Under the pieces are notes generated by a model. That model saw only the letters and a program-made list of their open reading frames with translations, was not told where the DNA came from and made no database searches. The position numbers and the translations under genes were made by a program. Shown in pieces: positions 1-7,847 of a DNA stretch of 64,000 nucleotides (positions are counted from its first letter, which is position 1; every line of letters starts with the position of its first letter). Source of the stretch: an uncultured Prevotellaceae bacterium (GTDB lineage Bacteria > Bacteroidota > Bacteroidia > Bacteroidales > UBA3663); NCBI GenBank assembly GCA_900319235.1, contig ONNR01000010.1, forward strand, positions 62,001 to 126,000, in the 5' to 3' direction.

Positions 1-1014
1 GGACAGCGCGAACTTCGACCTGTCGGTACCACCGGTCAGAGTCAGTGAGTGGTTCTGCTGTACGGCATTCTTGTTCTCGAATACACCCCACCAGTCGGTG
101 CCTTCCCAGCCGCCGTTGACCTTGGCCAGGATGTCCTGTGGTACATAGTCGGCCCAATTGATCTTGGCACCAGATGTGTTGAAGTTGTACTCGTCAAAGA
201 TGGTCATGTACTGCTGTGCATTGAGAAGCTGTGGACGCTTGTAGGCGTTCGACCATCCCATGGCACCATTGTAGCTGAGTTCGATCTTGCCGGCCTTGCC
301 CTGCTTGGTGGTCACCAGGATCACACCGTTGGCAGCACGGGCACCGTAGATGGCTGCCGATGCAGCATCCTTCAGGATGTCGATGCTCTCGATGTCGTTG
401 GGGTTGATGCCGTCAAGGTTGCCACCTGCTACACCGTCGATGACGTAAAGAGGAGCGGCGTCACCGGTGGTACCGATACCACGGATGTAGACCTTGTAGC
501 CCTTGCCTGGCTGCGAGGACGACTGGGTAATCTGTACACCAGGGGTCTGGCTCTGCATGGCTTCGAGTGCGTTGGTAGTGTTCAGCTTGGAGATGTCATC
601 ACCCTTTACCTGAACGGTGGCACCGGTCAGCAACTTTTTCTTCATGGTACCGTAACCGATGACGACCACGTCTTCGAGTGACTGGCTGTCCTCGCGGAGG
701 GTTACGGTTATGCCTGGAGAGGCCTTGACTGACTCAGATACGTAACCGATGAAGCTGACCTCAAGTTCAGATCCAGCGGAAGTATCCAATGAGAACTTGC
801 CGTCGATGTCAGTGACGGCACCAATGGTAGTACCTTTGACGCGGACGTTTGCCCCGATAACGGGGTCACCAAACTCGTCAACTACAGTACCGGTAATCTT
901 CTGGCTCTGTGCTTCTGCTGTCTGCATCAAGCATGGAGCTACGAAACCAGGAGCACCACTAATAAGCAGCATGGCCAAGCCCGCTGCAAGCCAAGAGGTT
1001 CTTGTTTTGCTCAT
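1..1014 (-). CDS. SusC/RagA-type TonB-linked outer-membrane transporter, N-terminal part
   Basis: The reading frame is open from an ATG at 1014 to the window edge (338 codons seen; the whole protein is expected to be about 1000 residues, so roughly two thirds lie outside). It begins with a signal peptide ending near AEAQS, then a carboxypeptidase-D-like beta-sandwich (ITGTVVDEFGDPVIGANV) and the SusC plug with EDVVVIGYGT, PLYVIDGVAGG and NPNDIESIDILKDAASAAIYG. Family knowledge: SusC proteins import oligosaccharides across the outer membrane with a SusD lid. It follows the AraC-esterase-mannanase operon on the same strand after a 314-bp gap with its own -7 element, so its substrate is inferred to be mannan oligosaccharides. 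The family call is sure; the substrate is inference. Confidence 0.93.
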   Translation of the reverse strand, partial: MSKTRTSWLAAGLAMLLISGAPGFVAPCLMQTAEAQSQKITGTVVDEFGDPVIGANVRVKGTTIGAVTDIDGKFSLDTSAGSELEVSFIGYVSESVKASPGITVTLREDSQSLEDVVVIGYGTMKKKLLTGATVQVKGDDISKLNTTNALEAMQSQTPGVQITQSSSQPGKGYKVYIRGIGTTGDAAPLYVIDGVAGGNLDGINPNDIESIDILKDAASAAIYGARAANGVILVTTKQGKAGKIELSYNGAMGWSNAYKRPQLLNAQQYMTIFDEYNFNTSGAKINWADYVPQDILAKVNGGWEGTDWWGVFENKNAVQQNHSLTLTGGTDRSKFALS

Positions 1015-1328
1015 TGATTGGTAGTTTTAGTTAAATATGTTAGTTTGTGATGAAAATAACGAGTAATAAAAATACGAACCATCTTTAATTGTTGTATTCG
1101 ATAAGGTAATGACACATTTAGTGCATAAAATCGTTGCAAAGATATGCTATTTCTATGAAAGGTTGAATAAAGACCATAAATTTAACATTTTCTTTTAACA
1201 ATTTTAACACATTTGTGGACTAAAAGCAAAAATATTGCCAAAATAGTACAATATGGTATATACAAATATCAACTCTTCGATGTTTTTTCCAATGCAGAGA
1301 ATAATCTCTCTATGTAATGCTATGTGGG
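1015..1328. other. Intergenic region upstream of the first SusC gene
   Basis: This 314-bp AT-rich gap between the Rid-like gene and the SusC gene (both minus) holds the SusC promoter -7 element at 1137-1144 and a 5' leader of about 115 bases. Apart from a weak 5-bp hairpin near 1293-1306 I see no gene, RNA or clear terminator in it. Confidence 0.6.
1137..1144 (-). promoter_or_regulatory. Bacteroidetes -7 promoter element for SusC
   Basis: Read on the minus strand this is TATCTTTG, a perfect match to the TAnnTTTG -7 consensus. No clear TTTG -33 box is present 19-21 bases upstream, so the promoter may need an activator, as often holds for SusC genes. Confidence 0.5.
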
Positions 1329-2480
1329 TTAGAAATTGTTGTAGCGGGCATCTGTGGCAGGGATGATGGCGATGCATTCCATCTCGATGAGCCATGCCGG
1401 GCGGCAGACTGGAGCAAGAGTGATGATGCGGGGTGTCGAAGGCAGACGTTGGGCAAGATATTGGTTGACGAGGTGGTAGTCTGCCACGTCGCGCAGATAG
1501 ACGATGGACTGCACAATGTCGTCGAGCGTGGCTCCGCCTTCTTTGAGCAGGGTTTCGATATTTTCGAGCATACGGGCAGCCTGTGCCTTGACGTCGCCGA
1601 GATTGATCACTTCGCCACGATTGTTGATACTTGCCGTGCCGCTGATGATCAAGTGACGGCGGTCACCATACTGGATAGCTGTGCCGCGTTCGAAGGTTAC
1701 GCCATACTGATAAGTCGGATTGAGGTGGGTGGGTGCGTAGAGATAACGCTGCTGTTCGGGTCGAAGCCCCTGGGCGGCGTAGGCATCCATCTGCACACGG
1801 CTTTGCGTCTGGATGGGTTGTCCACCGATGCCTGTGCTGGCGATGTAGTGGGTGTCGGGTGTCAGGTGCTGCATGGTGAAGTTGTTGCAGCGGGCTTCGA
1901 CCATTCCCTTGTAGTTGGTATCGACATCGCGTATGAAGAACCAGGTGCGCAAGCAGTTGTCGGCCAGGTTGAGGTCGGCGTGGCGAAGTTGTGCCTCGTA
2001 GCCTTCGAGAATCTCTCGAGTCTGCGTGTTGGAACCACCTGAGGTCGATTGCCAGTTGGTGCTCCAATAATGACGGTATCCGTTGTGTGAGGTGGTGGTA
2101 AGATTTTCAGCATAGGAAACCTCGAGACCTTCGACCAAATAGAACCAAAGTGCAATCTTTGAGCCATCGAGGGGCGGTTGCTCAATCATCGAGACGGCAC
2201 CTTTGTCTCTGCCTTCGCGTTGCAGTTGTGCCTGGAGGATAGGCGCCTGGTTGGCAATGTCGCTGAGCAGATAGCGCCGCATCACGACCTTGGCATCAGT
2301 GTGTTTTTCGAGTATCAGTGAATAAGCCTTTTGCAATTCATCCATCTGGATTTCAAAACGGCCGAGGCCATCCTTGACGTGAAGGATGATGTGCCGTTCG
2401 GTGGAACCGTGGATAGGGGCAAATGTTGCCACTTCTGCCCAGGCTTGAAGTTGGTCGAATTCTATTTTTTCAAATACCAT
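1329..2480 (-). CDS. Rid/chorismatase-like protein (two YjgF-type halves)
   Basis: A 383-residue protein taken from the ATG at 2480 (a TTG lies two codons upstream). The C-terminal half is a clear Rid/YjgF domain: HLIISGTASINNRGE, GDVKAQAARMLENIETLL, LDDIVQSIVYLRD and a final RPAWLIEMECIAII that keeps the conserved Arg and Glu region. The N-terminal half (MRRYLLSDIANQ) looks like the degenerate first domain of FkbO/Hyg5-type chorismatases, which have about this length and two Rid-like folds. Those enzymes hydrolyse chorismate to pyruvate plus a ring acid; Rid proteins deaminate reactive enamines. Which applies cannot be decided here. No signal peptide, so cytoplasmic. It is the last gene of the mannan operon, 47 bp after the CE7 esterase gene, where its role is not obvious. 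Confidence 0.75.
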   Translation of the reverse strand: MVFEKIEFDQLQAWAEVATFAPIHGSTERHIILHVKDGLGRFEIQMDELQKAYSLILEKHTDAKVVMRRYLLSDIANQAPILQAQLQREGRDKGAVSMIEQPPLDGSKIALWFYLVEGLEVSYAENLTTTSHNGYRHYWSTNWQSTSGGSNTQTREILEGYEAQLRHADLNLADNCLRTWFFIRDVDTNYKGMVEARCNNFTMQHLTPDTHYIASTGIGGQPIQTQSRVQMDAYAAQGLRPEQQRYLYAPTHLNPTYQYGVTFERGTAIQYGDRRHLIISGTASINNRGEVINLGDVKAQAARMLENIETLLKEGGATLDDIVQSIVYLRDVADYHLVNQYLAQRLPSTPRIITLAPVCRPAWLIEMECIAIIPATDARYNNF

Positions 2481-2485
2481 GAACA

Positions 2486-2512
2486 ATCAATTAACAATTA
2501 ACGAATAACAAT
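2486..2512. repeat. TTAATTG-type short tandem repeat
   Basis: The spacer between the CE7 esterase gene and the Rid-like gene reads CAATTAACAATTAACGAATAAC, about three degenerate copies of the 7-bp unit TTAATTG on the minus strand. The same unit recurs at 7803-7847, 52610-52640 and 52705-52741. Confidence 0.55.
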
Positions 2513-2527
2513 GAAGTTGAGATGATT

Positions 2528-3814
2528 TTATTTCCTCCAACGTGCGAACCATTCCCACATGGTGGGATTCCAGATGTCGTAGTTGACGTGATGACCGTAG
2601 TCGCGGAAGATGCGGTATTGTTTGGGCGTACGCACGAGGTTATAGCCCGAGAAGTTGGTGTGTGGTGGACAGGTGGGATCTTGCAGACCAATGGCCATAT
2701 AGACCGGGCATTCGATCCAACGAGCCAGATTCTTGATGTCGAAGTAACTCATCACGCGCAGCATCTCGGCGTTGCTCATGCCGAGGGCGTGCTGCTTGGC
2801 CTCGATGGGTTCGGCTGGCCAGCGCACGATCTGGAAGTAGTCGGGGAAGTCGCTCATGAAGGTGATATAGACGGCGGCTGCAGTGATGCGGTGGTCGAGG
2901 GCGGCTACGGCCATGCTGCAAGCACCTCCTTGGCTGCCACCTTCGACGAAGATGTTGCGGGTGTCGGCTTGCGGCAGGGTGCAGAGGTAGTCGATGCCTC
3001 GGACGCAGTCGAGATAGGCTCCGCGATAGTAATAGGAGTCGGGACTTTCAAGGCCGTATTGAACCCAATCGCCATAGCGGTTGTTGGGCTTGTTCTGGCC
3101 TTGTCCGCGCACGCTGACGATGGCCTCGATATATTCCTGGCCTTCAACGTCGAGGTCCCAGATGTCGCTGCTGTATCCTAAGAAGAGCACATGAAGGGGG
3201 AAACGTGCATTCTTGTCGCGCGTGACGGGTACGGTGTAGAAGACCTGGACCGTATCGTTGTCGATGCTGAGTACTTTGGCCGAATACACCTTCTTGCGCG
3301 GAGAGCTCTTTTCCTTTATCTCCTTGACCTGTGGTTGGAGGGGCACGGCAGCAAGTTCGGCGCGCGCCTTGTCCCAAAACGCCTGGAAGTCGGGCTGTGC
3401 GTCGGGCAGAGATACGATATTCTCTGGTTCAAAGCCGATGGTGTAGAAAGATTTGTGGCCCTGTCCTCCCCATTGCTCGTAAGCATTGTCGACGATGTTC
3501 TGTCCTCCGGCTTCGACAAAGACATGGTAGAAGCCGGGTGTGGCGATGCAAGGATTGATGCAAAGACGGGCACTGTCACCTTTCGCAATGTTGACACTTT
3601 GCGAAATCACACATACAGGTAGCCCCGTATCGGTGGTGATACGCACAGTGATGTTGGTGTCCAGCGGATTCAGCAGCGAATCCTTTACGGTGAATGTCAG
3701 TTCAGGAGACTCGGGCGCATACCACACCCAGTCGTCGCCTTCGAGCGTTACTTTGGGCTGTGCTTGTAAGGCCAATGAGAGCAGGCCTAACGAAAGTGCT
3801 AAGAATTTTTTCAT
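2528..3814 (-). CDS. Acetyl esterase of the AXE1/CE7 type, secreted
   Basis: A 428-residue alpha/beta-hydrolase with a signal peptide ending around LALQAQ. After an N-terminal beta-domain (residues 20-125) comes the AXE1 core: RGQGQNK around 236, the nucleophile motif GGSQGG with Ser294, the acid near Asp379 in GLQDPTCPP and the base His in DYGHHV near 408. CE7 enzymes remove O-acetyl groups from xylo- or manno-oligosaccharides. The start overlaps the stop of the mannanase gene by 4 bp (ATGA), so the two are translationally coupled and the substrate is inferred to be acetylated mannan. The family is well supported; specificity is inferred from neighbours. Confidence 0.9.
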   Translation of the reverse strand: MKKFLALSLGLLSLALQAQPKVTLEGDDWVWYAPESPELTFTVKDSLLNPLDTNITVRITTDTGLPVCVISQSVNIAKGDSARLCINPCIATPGFYHVFVEAGGQNIVDNAYEQWGGQGHKSFYTIGFEPENIVSLPDAQPDFQAFWDKARAELAAVPLQPQVKEIKEKSSPRKKVYSAKVLSIDNDTVQVFYTVPVTRDKNARFPLHVLFLGYSSDIWDLDVEGQEYIEAIVSVRGQGQNKPNNRYGDWVQYGLESPDSYYYRGAYLDCVRGIDYLCTLPQADTRNIFVEGGSQGGACSMAVAALDHRITAAAVYITFMSDFPDYFQIVRWPAEPIEAKQHALGMSNAEMLRVMSYFDIKNLARWIECPVYMAIGLQDPTCPPHTNFSGYNLVRTPKQYRIFRDYGHHVNYDIWNPTMWEWFARWRK

Positions 3815-5184
3815 TTGCAGATGTCAGCATTTAGTTCCTTGATCATGCGGAGCGTAGTGGTATCGCAGGCGAAAACGGAATTGAGGCCCTGTTCCTCCTG
3901 AGCGGGGTCGCAGACATAGTCGTCGTAGGGTTGCCAGATGACGTGCTTGACGTTGGCACGACCTCCCCAGCCCCAGAAGTTGCAACCTGCTATCATACCT
4001 GAATCGCGGATGATGGAGAATACGTAGCGATAGTAGGCGTCGCGACCTTGAGTTGGCGAACCGGGAGTGAAGACAAAACGGTCGCGTGGATAACCAAATT
4101 CCTCGAGCACGATGGGACGGCCGGCAGCACTCATATATGCGTGCGCGTTCCTTATATAATCTAATGTAGAGTCGCAAGCGGCCTGCACACGTTCGACGAT
4201 GGGATCGGGTGTGTCTTCGGCGATGGTCTTGTCGGCATCGTAGTTCTGGTTAAATTGTCCGAGCCAGCCCCAGTTGTTGGGCCAGATGTGAATGCAGGCA
4301 TAGTCGATGTTGGGCAGCGTGTGGATGGCATTGAAAAGTGCGTAGTCATCCTGACAGCCGTGATAACCTTCGGAGCCTGTGGTGACGAGGTGGTTGGGGT
4401 CGAGGCTCTTGATGAGACTCGATTGCTCGTCAATCCACTCGACGAACTTTGCCTTGTGGAGAGAATCATCGGCAAAACATCTCGGCTCGTTGGCAATCTC
4501 CCAGGCCATGAGAGCGGGTGATTCTGCGTAAGGTTTGCCGGTGACAGTGTTAGTGCGACTTACGATGAAGCGCACATGATTGGCAGCCAATGCCTTGGCC
4601 GAATCGTTGAGGACGAAAGCCGAAACATACTGCATATATTCCCACCAGCCGTCGTAGCTGGGCACAGGCGTACGGTCGAAGTGCACCATCTTGCCCGGTT
4701 CTTTCGAACTCATCACGTCACCCGTATAGCCTACCCAATCGAGGTAGGCTCCATAGCCGCCCGACCATTCCCAGGCATTGTTGAAATAAAGGACGGCCTT
4801 CATCTGACGTTTCTCGAGTTCGAACATCATATAGTCGAGACCTTCGAGGATGGTGTCGTTATAGACGCCGGGTTCCGATTGGAGTTTGGGGTAGATGTGC
4901 GAAGGGATTCCTTCGCGGCCATCGCCGCCGATGAGGACGCGGACATTGTCGATGCCGACAGCCTTCATATCGTCAAGTTCCTGGACCAGGCGCTCTCGGT
5001 TGCCCCCGAGACCTTTTGAACCGAGGATGGCACCATACCAGAAGTTAGTGCCCACATAGCGGTATTCCTTGCCGCCTTGGTAGAACTTGCCGTTGCGAAC
5101 GGTCACGAATGGAGACTCTTCCTGCGTCGTAGTGCACGAAGCAAGGAGGGTGAGGAGGGAGAGAAAGAGGATGGATTTTTTCAT
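3811..5184 (-). CDS. GH5 (subfamily 7-like) endo-beta-1,4-mannanase lipoprotein
   Basis: The frame extends upstream into the neighbouring gene, but the ATG at 5184 gives a proper lipoprotein signal (LLTLLASC, lipid-modified Cys17) and a 5-bp spacer from the upstream stop, so I chose it: 457 residues. The TIM-barrel shows the acid/base in MAWEIANEP (Glu233) and the nucleophile in PIVLEEFGYP (Glu362), with ACIHIWPNNWGW between, the pattern of GH5_7 beta-mannanases. It would cut mannan or galactoglucomannan backbones internally and, as a lipoprotein, probably sits on the outer membrane. It lies between two acetyl esterases, which fits an acetylated substrate such as glucomannan. Confidence 0.92.
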   Translation of the reverse strand: MKKSILFLSLLTLLASCTTTQEESPFVTVRNGKFYQGGKEYRYVGTNFWYGAILGSKGLGGNRERLVQELDDMKAVGIDNVRVLIGGDGREGIPSHIYPKLQSEPGVYNDTILEGLDYMMFELEKRQMKAVLYFNNAWEWSGGYGAYLDWVGYTGDVMSSKEPGKMVHFDRTPVPSYDGWWEYMQYVSAFVLNDSAKALAANHVRFIVSRTNTVTGKPYAESPALMAWEIANEPRCFADDSLHKAKFVEWIDEQSSLIKSLDPNHLVTTGSEGYHGCQDDYALFNAIHTLPNIDYACIHIWPNNWGWLGQFNQNYDADKTIAEDTPDPIVERVQAACDSTLDYIRNAHAYMSAAGRPIVLEEFGYPRDRFVFTPGSPTQGRDAYYRYVFSIIRDSGMIAGCNFWGWGGRANVKHVIWQPYDDYVCDPAQEEQGLNSVFACDTTTLRMIKELNADICK

Positions 5185-5189
5185 TCTAA

Positions 5190-6695
5190 CTAATAATTTG
5201 TAGTGAAAGGCACGACAGGCAATCCGTAGCAGTCGTGGAGCTGGTTGGTAGTGAAGTTGTGATAGTTGTAACGAACGTTCTTCACTTCGCCAGCCTCGGG
5301 GCAGACGAGTTTCAGGAAGCATCCTCCGTATTCGGGGTCGCTCCACCCGTTTTCGGCCCAAACGATGGCCTTGTGCCAAACGCCGTCGGCGCCAGCTGCC
5401 TCAAAGCCTTCGATGTTGAACATCCGATCGACGCCATCGATGAGATTGCTGAAATAGAGGCACACGACCTTTCCCTTCTCGTTGGCATTGGCAGCCAAGG
5501 CAGATCCTGCCACAAAGTTGAGGAATTTGTTATCCACCTCGATGGTCTTCATACGCTCGAATTCGGGTGCTTCGGCATGGATGCCCTCGATGCCATAGTC
5601 GCGCGTTGCGGCCATGTAGGCGAGGCGCTGTCCGATCTCCTTCTTGCGGCAACCGTGTATCTGTTCGGCCTCGTAGGGAAGAATTAGGTCGGTGGTCGAA
5701 ACGCATCCGCTGTTCTCGAGTTCGTGGGCAATCTGATGCTGGGCGGCACGGAAGTCGGCAGCATTGGTGCCATTCACGTCACCGTAACTGTATCCTGGAA
5801 GTTCGACAGTGTACATGGGCAAAGGATCGTCGCCTTGACGCCACATCTTGCGCCAAAGGCGTGTCATGGTCTTGAAACGTTCAACGTATTCCTTTTCACG
5901 ACCTACGTTCGATTCGCCCTGGTTCCAAAGGAATCCCTTCACGGTGTAACCTGCCAGTGGATGGAGCATACCATTGAACATCACCATCTTGCGGTGATAA
6001 TCCGTTTGGTCCATGGGCGTGAGTCCGTCAGGGTAGGTGAGGAGAATCTCCTTAGGTAACCAGCCTTCAACGCAACTGCCGCCCCACGAGCAGTTGATGA
6101 TGCCCACGGGTACGTCGAGGATGTCGGTCAGGGCTTGTGCAAAAAAGTAGCCGCAAGCCGAGAAATTGACGGCATTCTTCGGCTCGCACTCCTTCCATCC
6201 ACCTGGCACACGGTCCTGTGGCTCCAAGGCATCCTTTTTTTCGATGGTGGCCACACGTATGCTGCGACGGTAACGTCCCGAAAAGGCAATCTCCTCGTTG
6301 GCACCGCGAACAGGGCAGTTCCAGAAGCCTTTGAGAGGCATCTCCATATTCGATTGGCCCGAGCAGAACCATACTTCGCCGATGAGCACATTTTCGATTC
6401 GACGAGTCTCGCCGTCACCCTTGATGGTGAGGCTTTGCGGGTCGTAGGATGCAGCAGGTGTCGAGACTTGCAGTTCCCAGCGTCCCGTCTGCTTGTCGGC
6501 AGTGGCGCGGTAGGTCTGTGTGTCCCAGGAGGTCGTTACTTCGACGGTTGAGCCGCCTTTTGCCCATCCCCACAGGCGGGCCTGGGTCTGCTGTTGCAGC
6601 ATCATGTCGTTGCCGATGATCTCTGGGAGTTCGAGGGCTTGGGCGCTCAAAAACGAGACAAAAAGGAGGGCAAGTACCAGCAATTTCTTTTTCAT
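5190..6695 (-). CDS. Sialate O-acetylesterase-type (SGNH) acetylesterase, secreted
   Basis: A 501-residue secreted protein with a signal peptide ending near LSAQA. It has a jelly-roll-like N-terminus, the SGNH nucleophile block CSGQSNMEMP (Ser115), the block WGGSCVEGWLP, the block KGFLWNQGESN, and a C-terminal IHGCRKKEIG carrying the likely catalytic His. This is the family annotated as sialate O-acetylesterase; in plant-glycan loci such proteins deacetylate mannan or xylan. The start overlaps the AraC stop by 4 bp (ATGA), and the mannanase gene starts 5 bp after its stop, so mannan deacetylation is the most likely job. No sialidase or sialic-acid gene is in the window, which argues against sialate as substrate. 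Confidence 0.9.
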   Translation of the reverse strand: MKKKLLVLALLFVSFLSAQALELPEIIGNDMMLQQQTQARLWGWAKGGSTVEVTTSWDTQTYRATADKQTGRWELQVSTPAASYDPQSLTIKGDGETRRIENVLIGEVWFCSGQSNMEMPLKGFWNCPVRGANEEIAFSGRYRRSIRVATIEKKDALEPQDRVPGGWKECEPKNAVNFSACGYFFAQALTDILDVPVGIINCSWGGSCVEGWLPKEILLTYPDGLTPMDQTDYHRKMVMFNGMLHPLAGYTVKGFLWNQGESNVGREKEYVERFKTMTRLWRKMWRQGDDPLPMYTVELPGYSYGDVNGTNAADFRAAQHQIAHELENSGCVSTTDLILPYEAEQIHGCRKKEIGQRLAYMAATRDYGIEGIHAEAPEFERMKTIEVDNKFLNFVAGSALAANANEKGKVVCLYFSNLIDGVDRMFNIEGFEAAGADGVWHKAIVWAENGWSDPEYGGCFLKLVCPEAGEVKNVRYNYHNFTTNQLHDCYGLPVVPFTTNY

Positions 6696-7588
6696 ACGAA
6701 TATCTTGTTTTTATGGTAATTTTCGCGGAACTGTGTGGGTGAGCATCCCTTGCGTTTCTTGAAGATACGGTTGAAGTTCGAAACGTTGTTGAAGCCCGAA
6801 TCGTAGCAGATTTCGACTACCGAAGTGGTAGTATCGACCAGTTGACGGGCAGCGTAGCCCAGACGGATGTCGATGATATAATCAGAAAGGGTACGACCTG
6901 TGCGTACCTTGAAGAATCGGCTGAATGCCGTTGGCGTCATTCCTGCCAGGTCGGCCACGGTGCCCAGGCGTATTTCTTCCTGGAAGTGTTCGTCGATGTA
7001 TTCCTCCACCTTGCGTACGCGACGGCTGTCGGCAGTCGATTTCACCGAAGCGAACGACGACGACGCCAGCAGATGGAAATCGTCTTCGAGCGAAAGTTGG
7101 TAGAGGATGTCGAGCAGTTTGAGTACACGTGGAAATCCCGGTGCCTCGGACGAAAGTTTGTCCAGTTTGTTGAAGACGCGCATGATGGCAGGCAGGCCGA
7201 AGCACACCCCGCGCTTGGCGTTTTCGAAAAGTCGTGCCAAAGAAGCCATCTGGCTTTTCGCGAGGAACGACTCGCCCAGCAGGTCGGGTGAAAACTGGAT
7301 GACGAACTCGCGCACCTTCTTGCCTGCTGCCACATCGACCAACACCTCGTCGGGATGCTGTTCCCAGGCATGTTCCAGGTTGCTTCCGATGAGCACCAGG
7401 TCGTATTGTCCGCAGATTTCGATGGAGTCGCCAACTACGCGGTGCACGCCTGTGCAGTTCTCCATGAATGTGAGTTCCACCTCTTCATGCTTGTGAAGCG
7501 GGTAGTCATAGTGATCCTTCTTGTGGTCCATCACATAGAAACTGTCGTGTTCGGTGAGTGGAGTGATTTCGGTGATAATTTTTTCCAT
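6692..7588 (-). CDS. AraC-family transcriptional regulator of the mannan operon
   Basis: A 298-residue protein with an N-terminal cupin-like sensor half (HKHEEVELTFMENCTG and HAWEQHP) and a C-terminal double helix-turn-helix typical of AraC: TVADLAGMTPTAFSRFFK and VVEICYDSGFNNVSNFNRIFKKRKGCSPTQFREN. It is the first gene of the operon, with a full promoter at 7621-7652, and overlaps the next gene by 4 bp. It probably senses a mannan-derived sugar in the cytoplasm and controls itself and the downstream enzymes. This differs from many Bacteroidales PULs, which use a hybrid two-component sensor or an ECF sigma factor pair. Confidence 0.92.
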   Translation of the reverse strand: MEKIITEITPLTEHDSFYVMDHKKDHYDYPLHKHEEVELTFMENCTGVHRVVGDSIEICGQYDLVLIGSNLEHAWEQHPDEVLVDVAAGKKVREFVIQFSPDLLGESFLAKSQMASLARLFENAKRGVCFGLPAIMRVFNKLDKLSSEAPGFPRVLKLLDILYQLSLEDDFHLLASSSFASVKSTADSRRVRKVEEYIDEHFQEEIRLGTVADLAGMTPTAFSRFFKVRTGRTLSDYIIDIRLGYAARQLVDTTTSVVEICYDSGFNNVSNFNRIFKKRKGCSPTQFRENYHKNKIFV

Positions 7589-7620
7589 GATATGCTACCT
7601 TATTTTCTAAAAATGTGGGG

Positions 7621-7652
7621 CAAATATAAACGAATTCTTCGACTTTCGCAAA
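7621..7652 (-). promoter_or_regulatory. Promoter of the AraC-esterase-mannanase operon
   Basis: On the minus strand a TTTG -33 box (7649-7652) is followed after 20 bases by the -7 element TATATTTG (7621-7628), an exact Bacteroidetes-type promoter 33 bases from the AraC start codon. Confidence 0.75.
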
Positions 7653-7730
7653 TAATTGCCATGATTTTGTTGCAAAAAAGTGTATATGCGAATATTTTTG
7701 TCAAAAAAGTATCAAATATTTGTGCGGTTT

Positions 7731-7762
7731 TTTGATAATTCCAAAAAATCTGGTTACCTTTG
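7731..7762 (+). promoter_or_regulatory. Promoter of the DUF1846-EamA operon
   Basis: TTTG at 7731-7734, a 20-base spacer and TACCTTTG at 7755-7762 match the Bacteroidetes consensus. It faces away from the AraC promoter across a 260-bp divergent region. Confidence 0.75.
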
Positions 7763-7802
7763 CTGCGTTTTTTAAAATAATTTGTTTTTCCCCCAAAAAC
7801 CA

Positions 7803-7847
7803 ATTGTTAATTGTTAATTATTAATTGTTAATTGATAATTGATCAAT
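7803..7847. repeat. TTAATTG 7-bp tandem repeat in the 5' leader
   Basis: About six tandem copies of TTAATTG or one-base variants (TTAATTA, ATAATTG) fill the leader between the promoter and the DUF1846 start codon and end directly at the ATG. The unit is almost self-complementary around AATT and leaves no obvious Shine-Dalgarno sequence, as is common in Bacteroidetes. Confidence 0.75.

Noticed and set aside
5185..5379. Longer N-terminus for the GH5 mannanase
   Set aside because: The extra 65 residues overlap the esterase gene and would hide the lipoprotein signal that starts at 5184.
5190..6695. Sialic acid metabolism locus
   Set aside because: The SGNH esterase carries the sialate esterase name, but it is coupled to a mannanase and CE7 esterase, with no sialidase, epimerase or lyase nearby.
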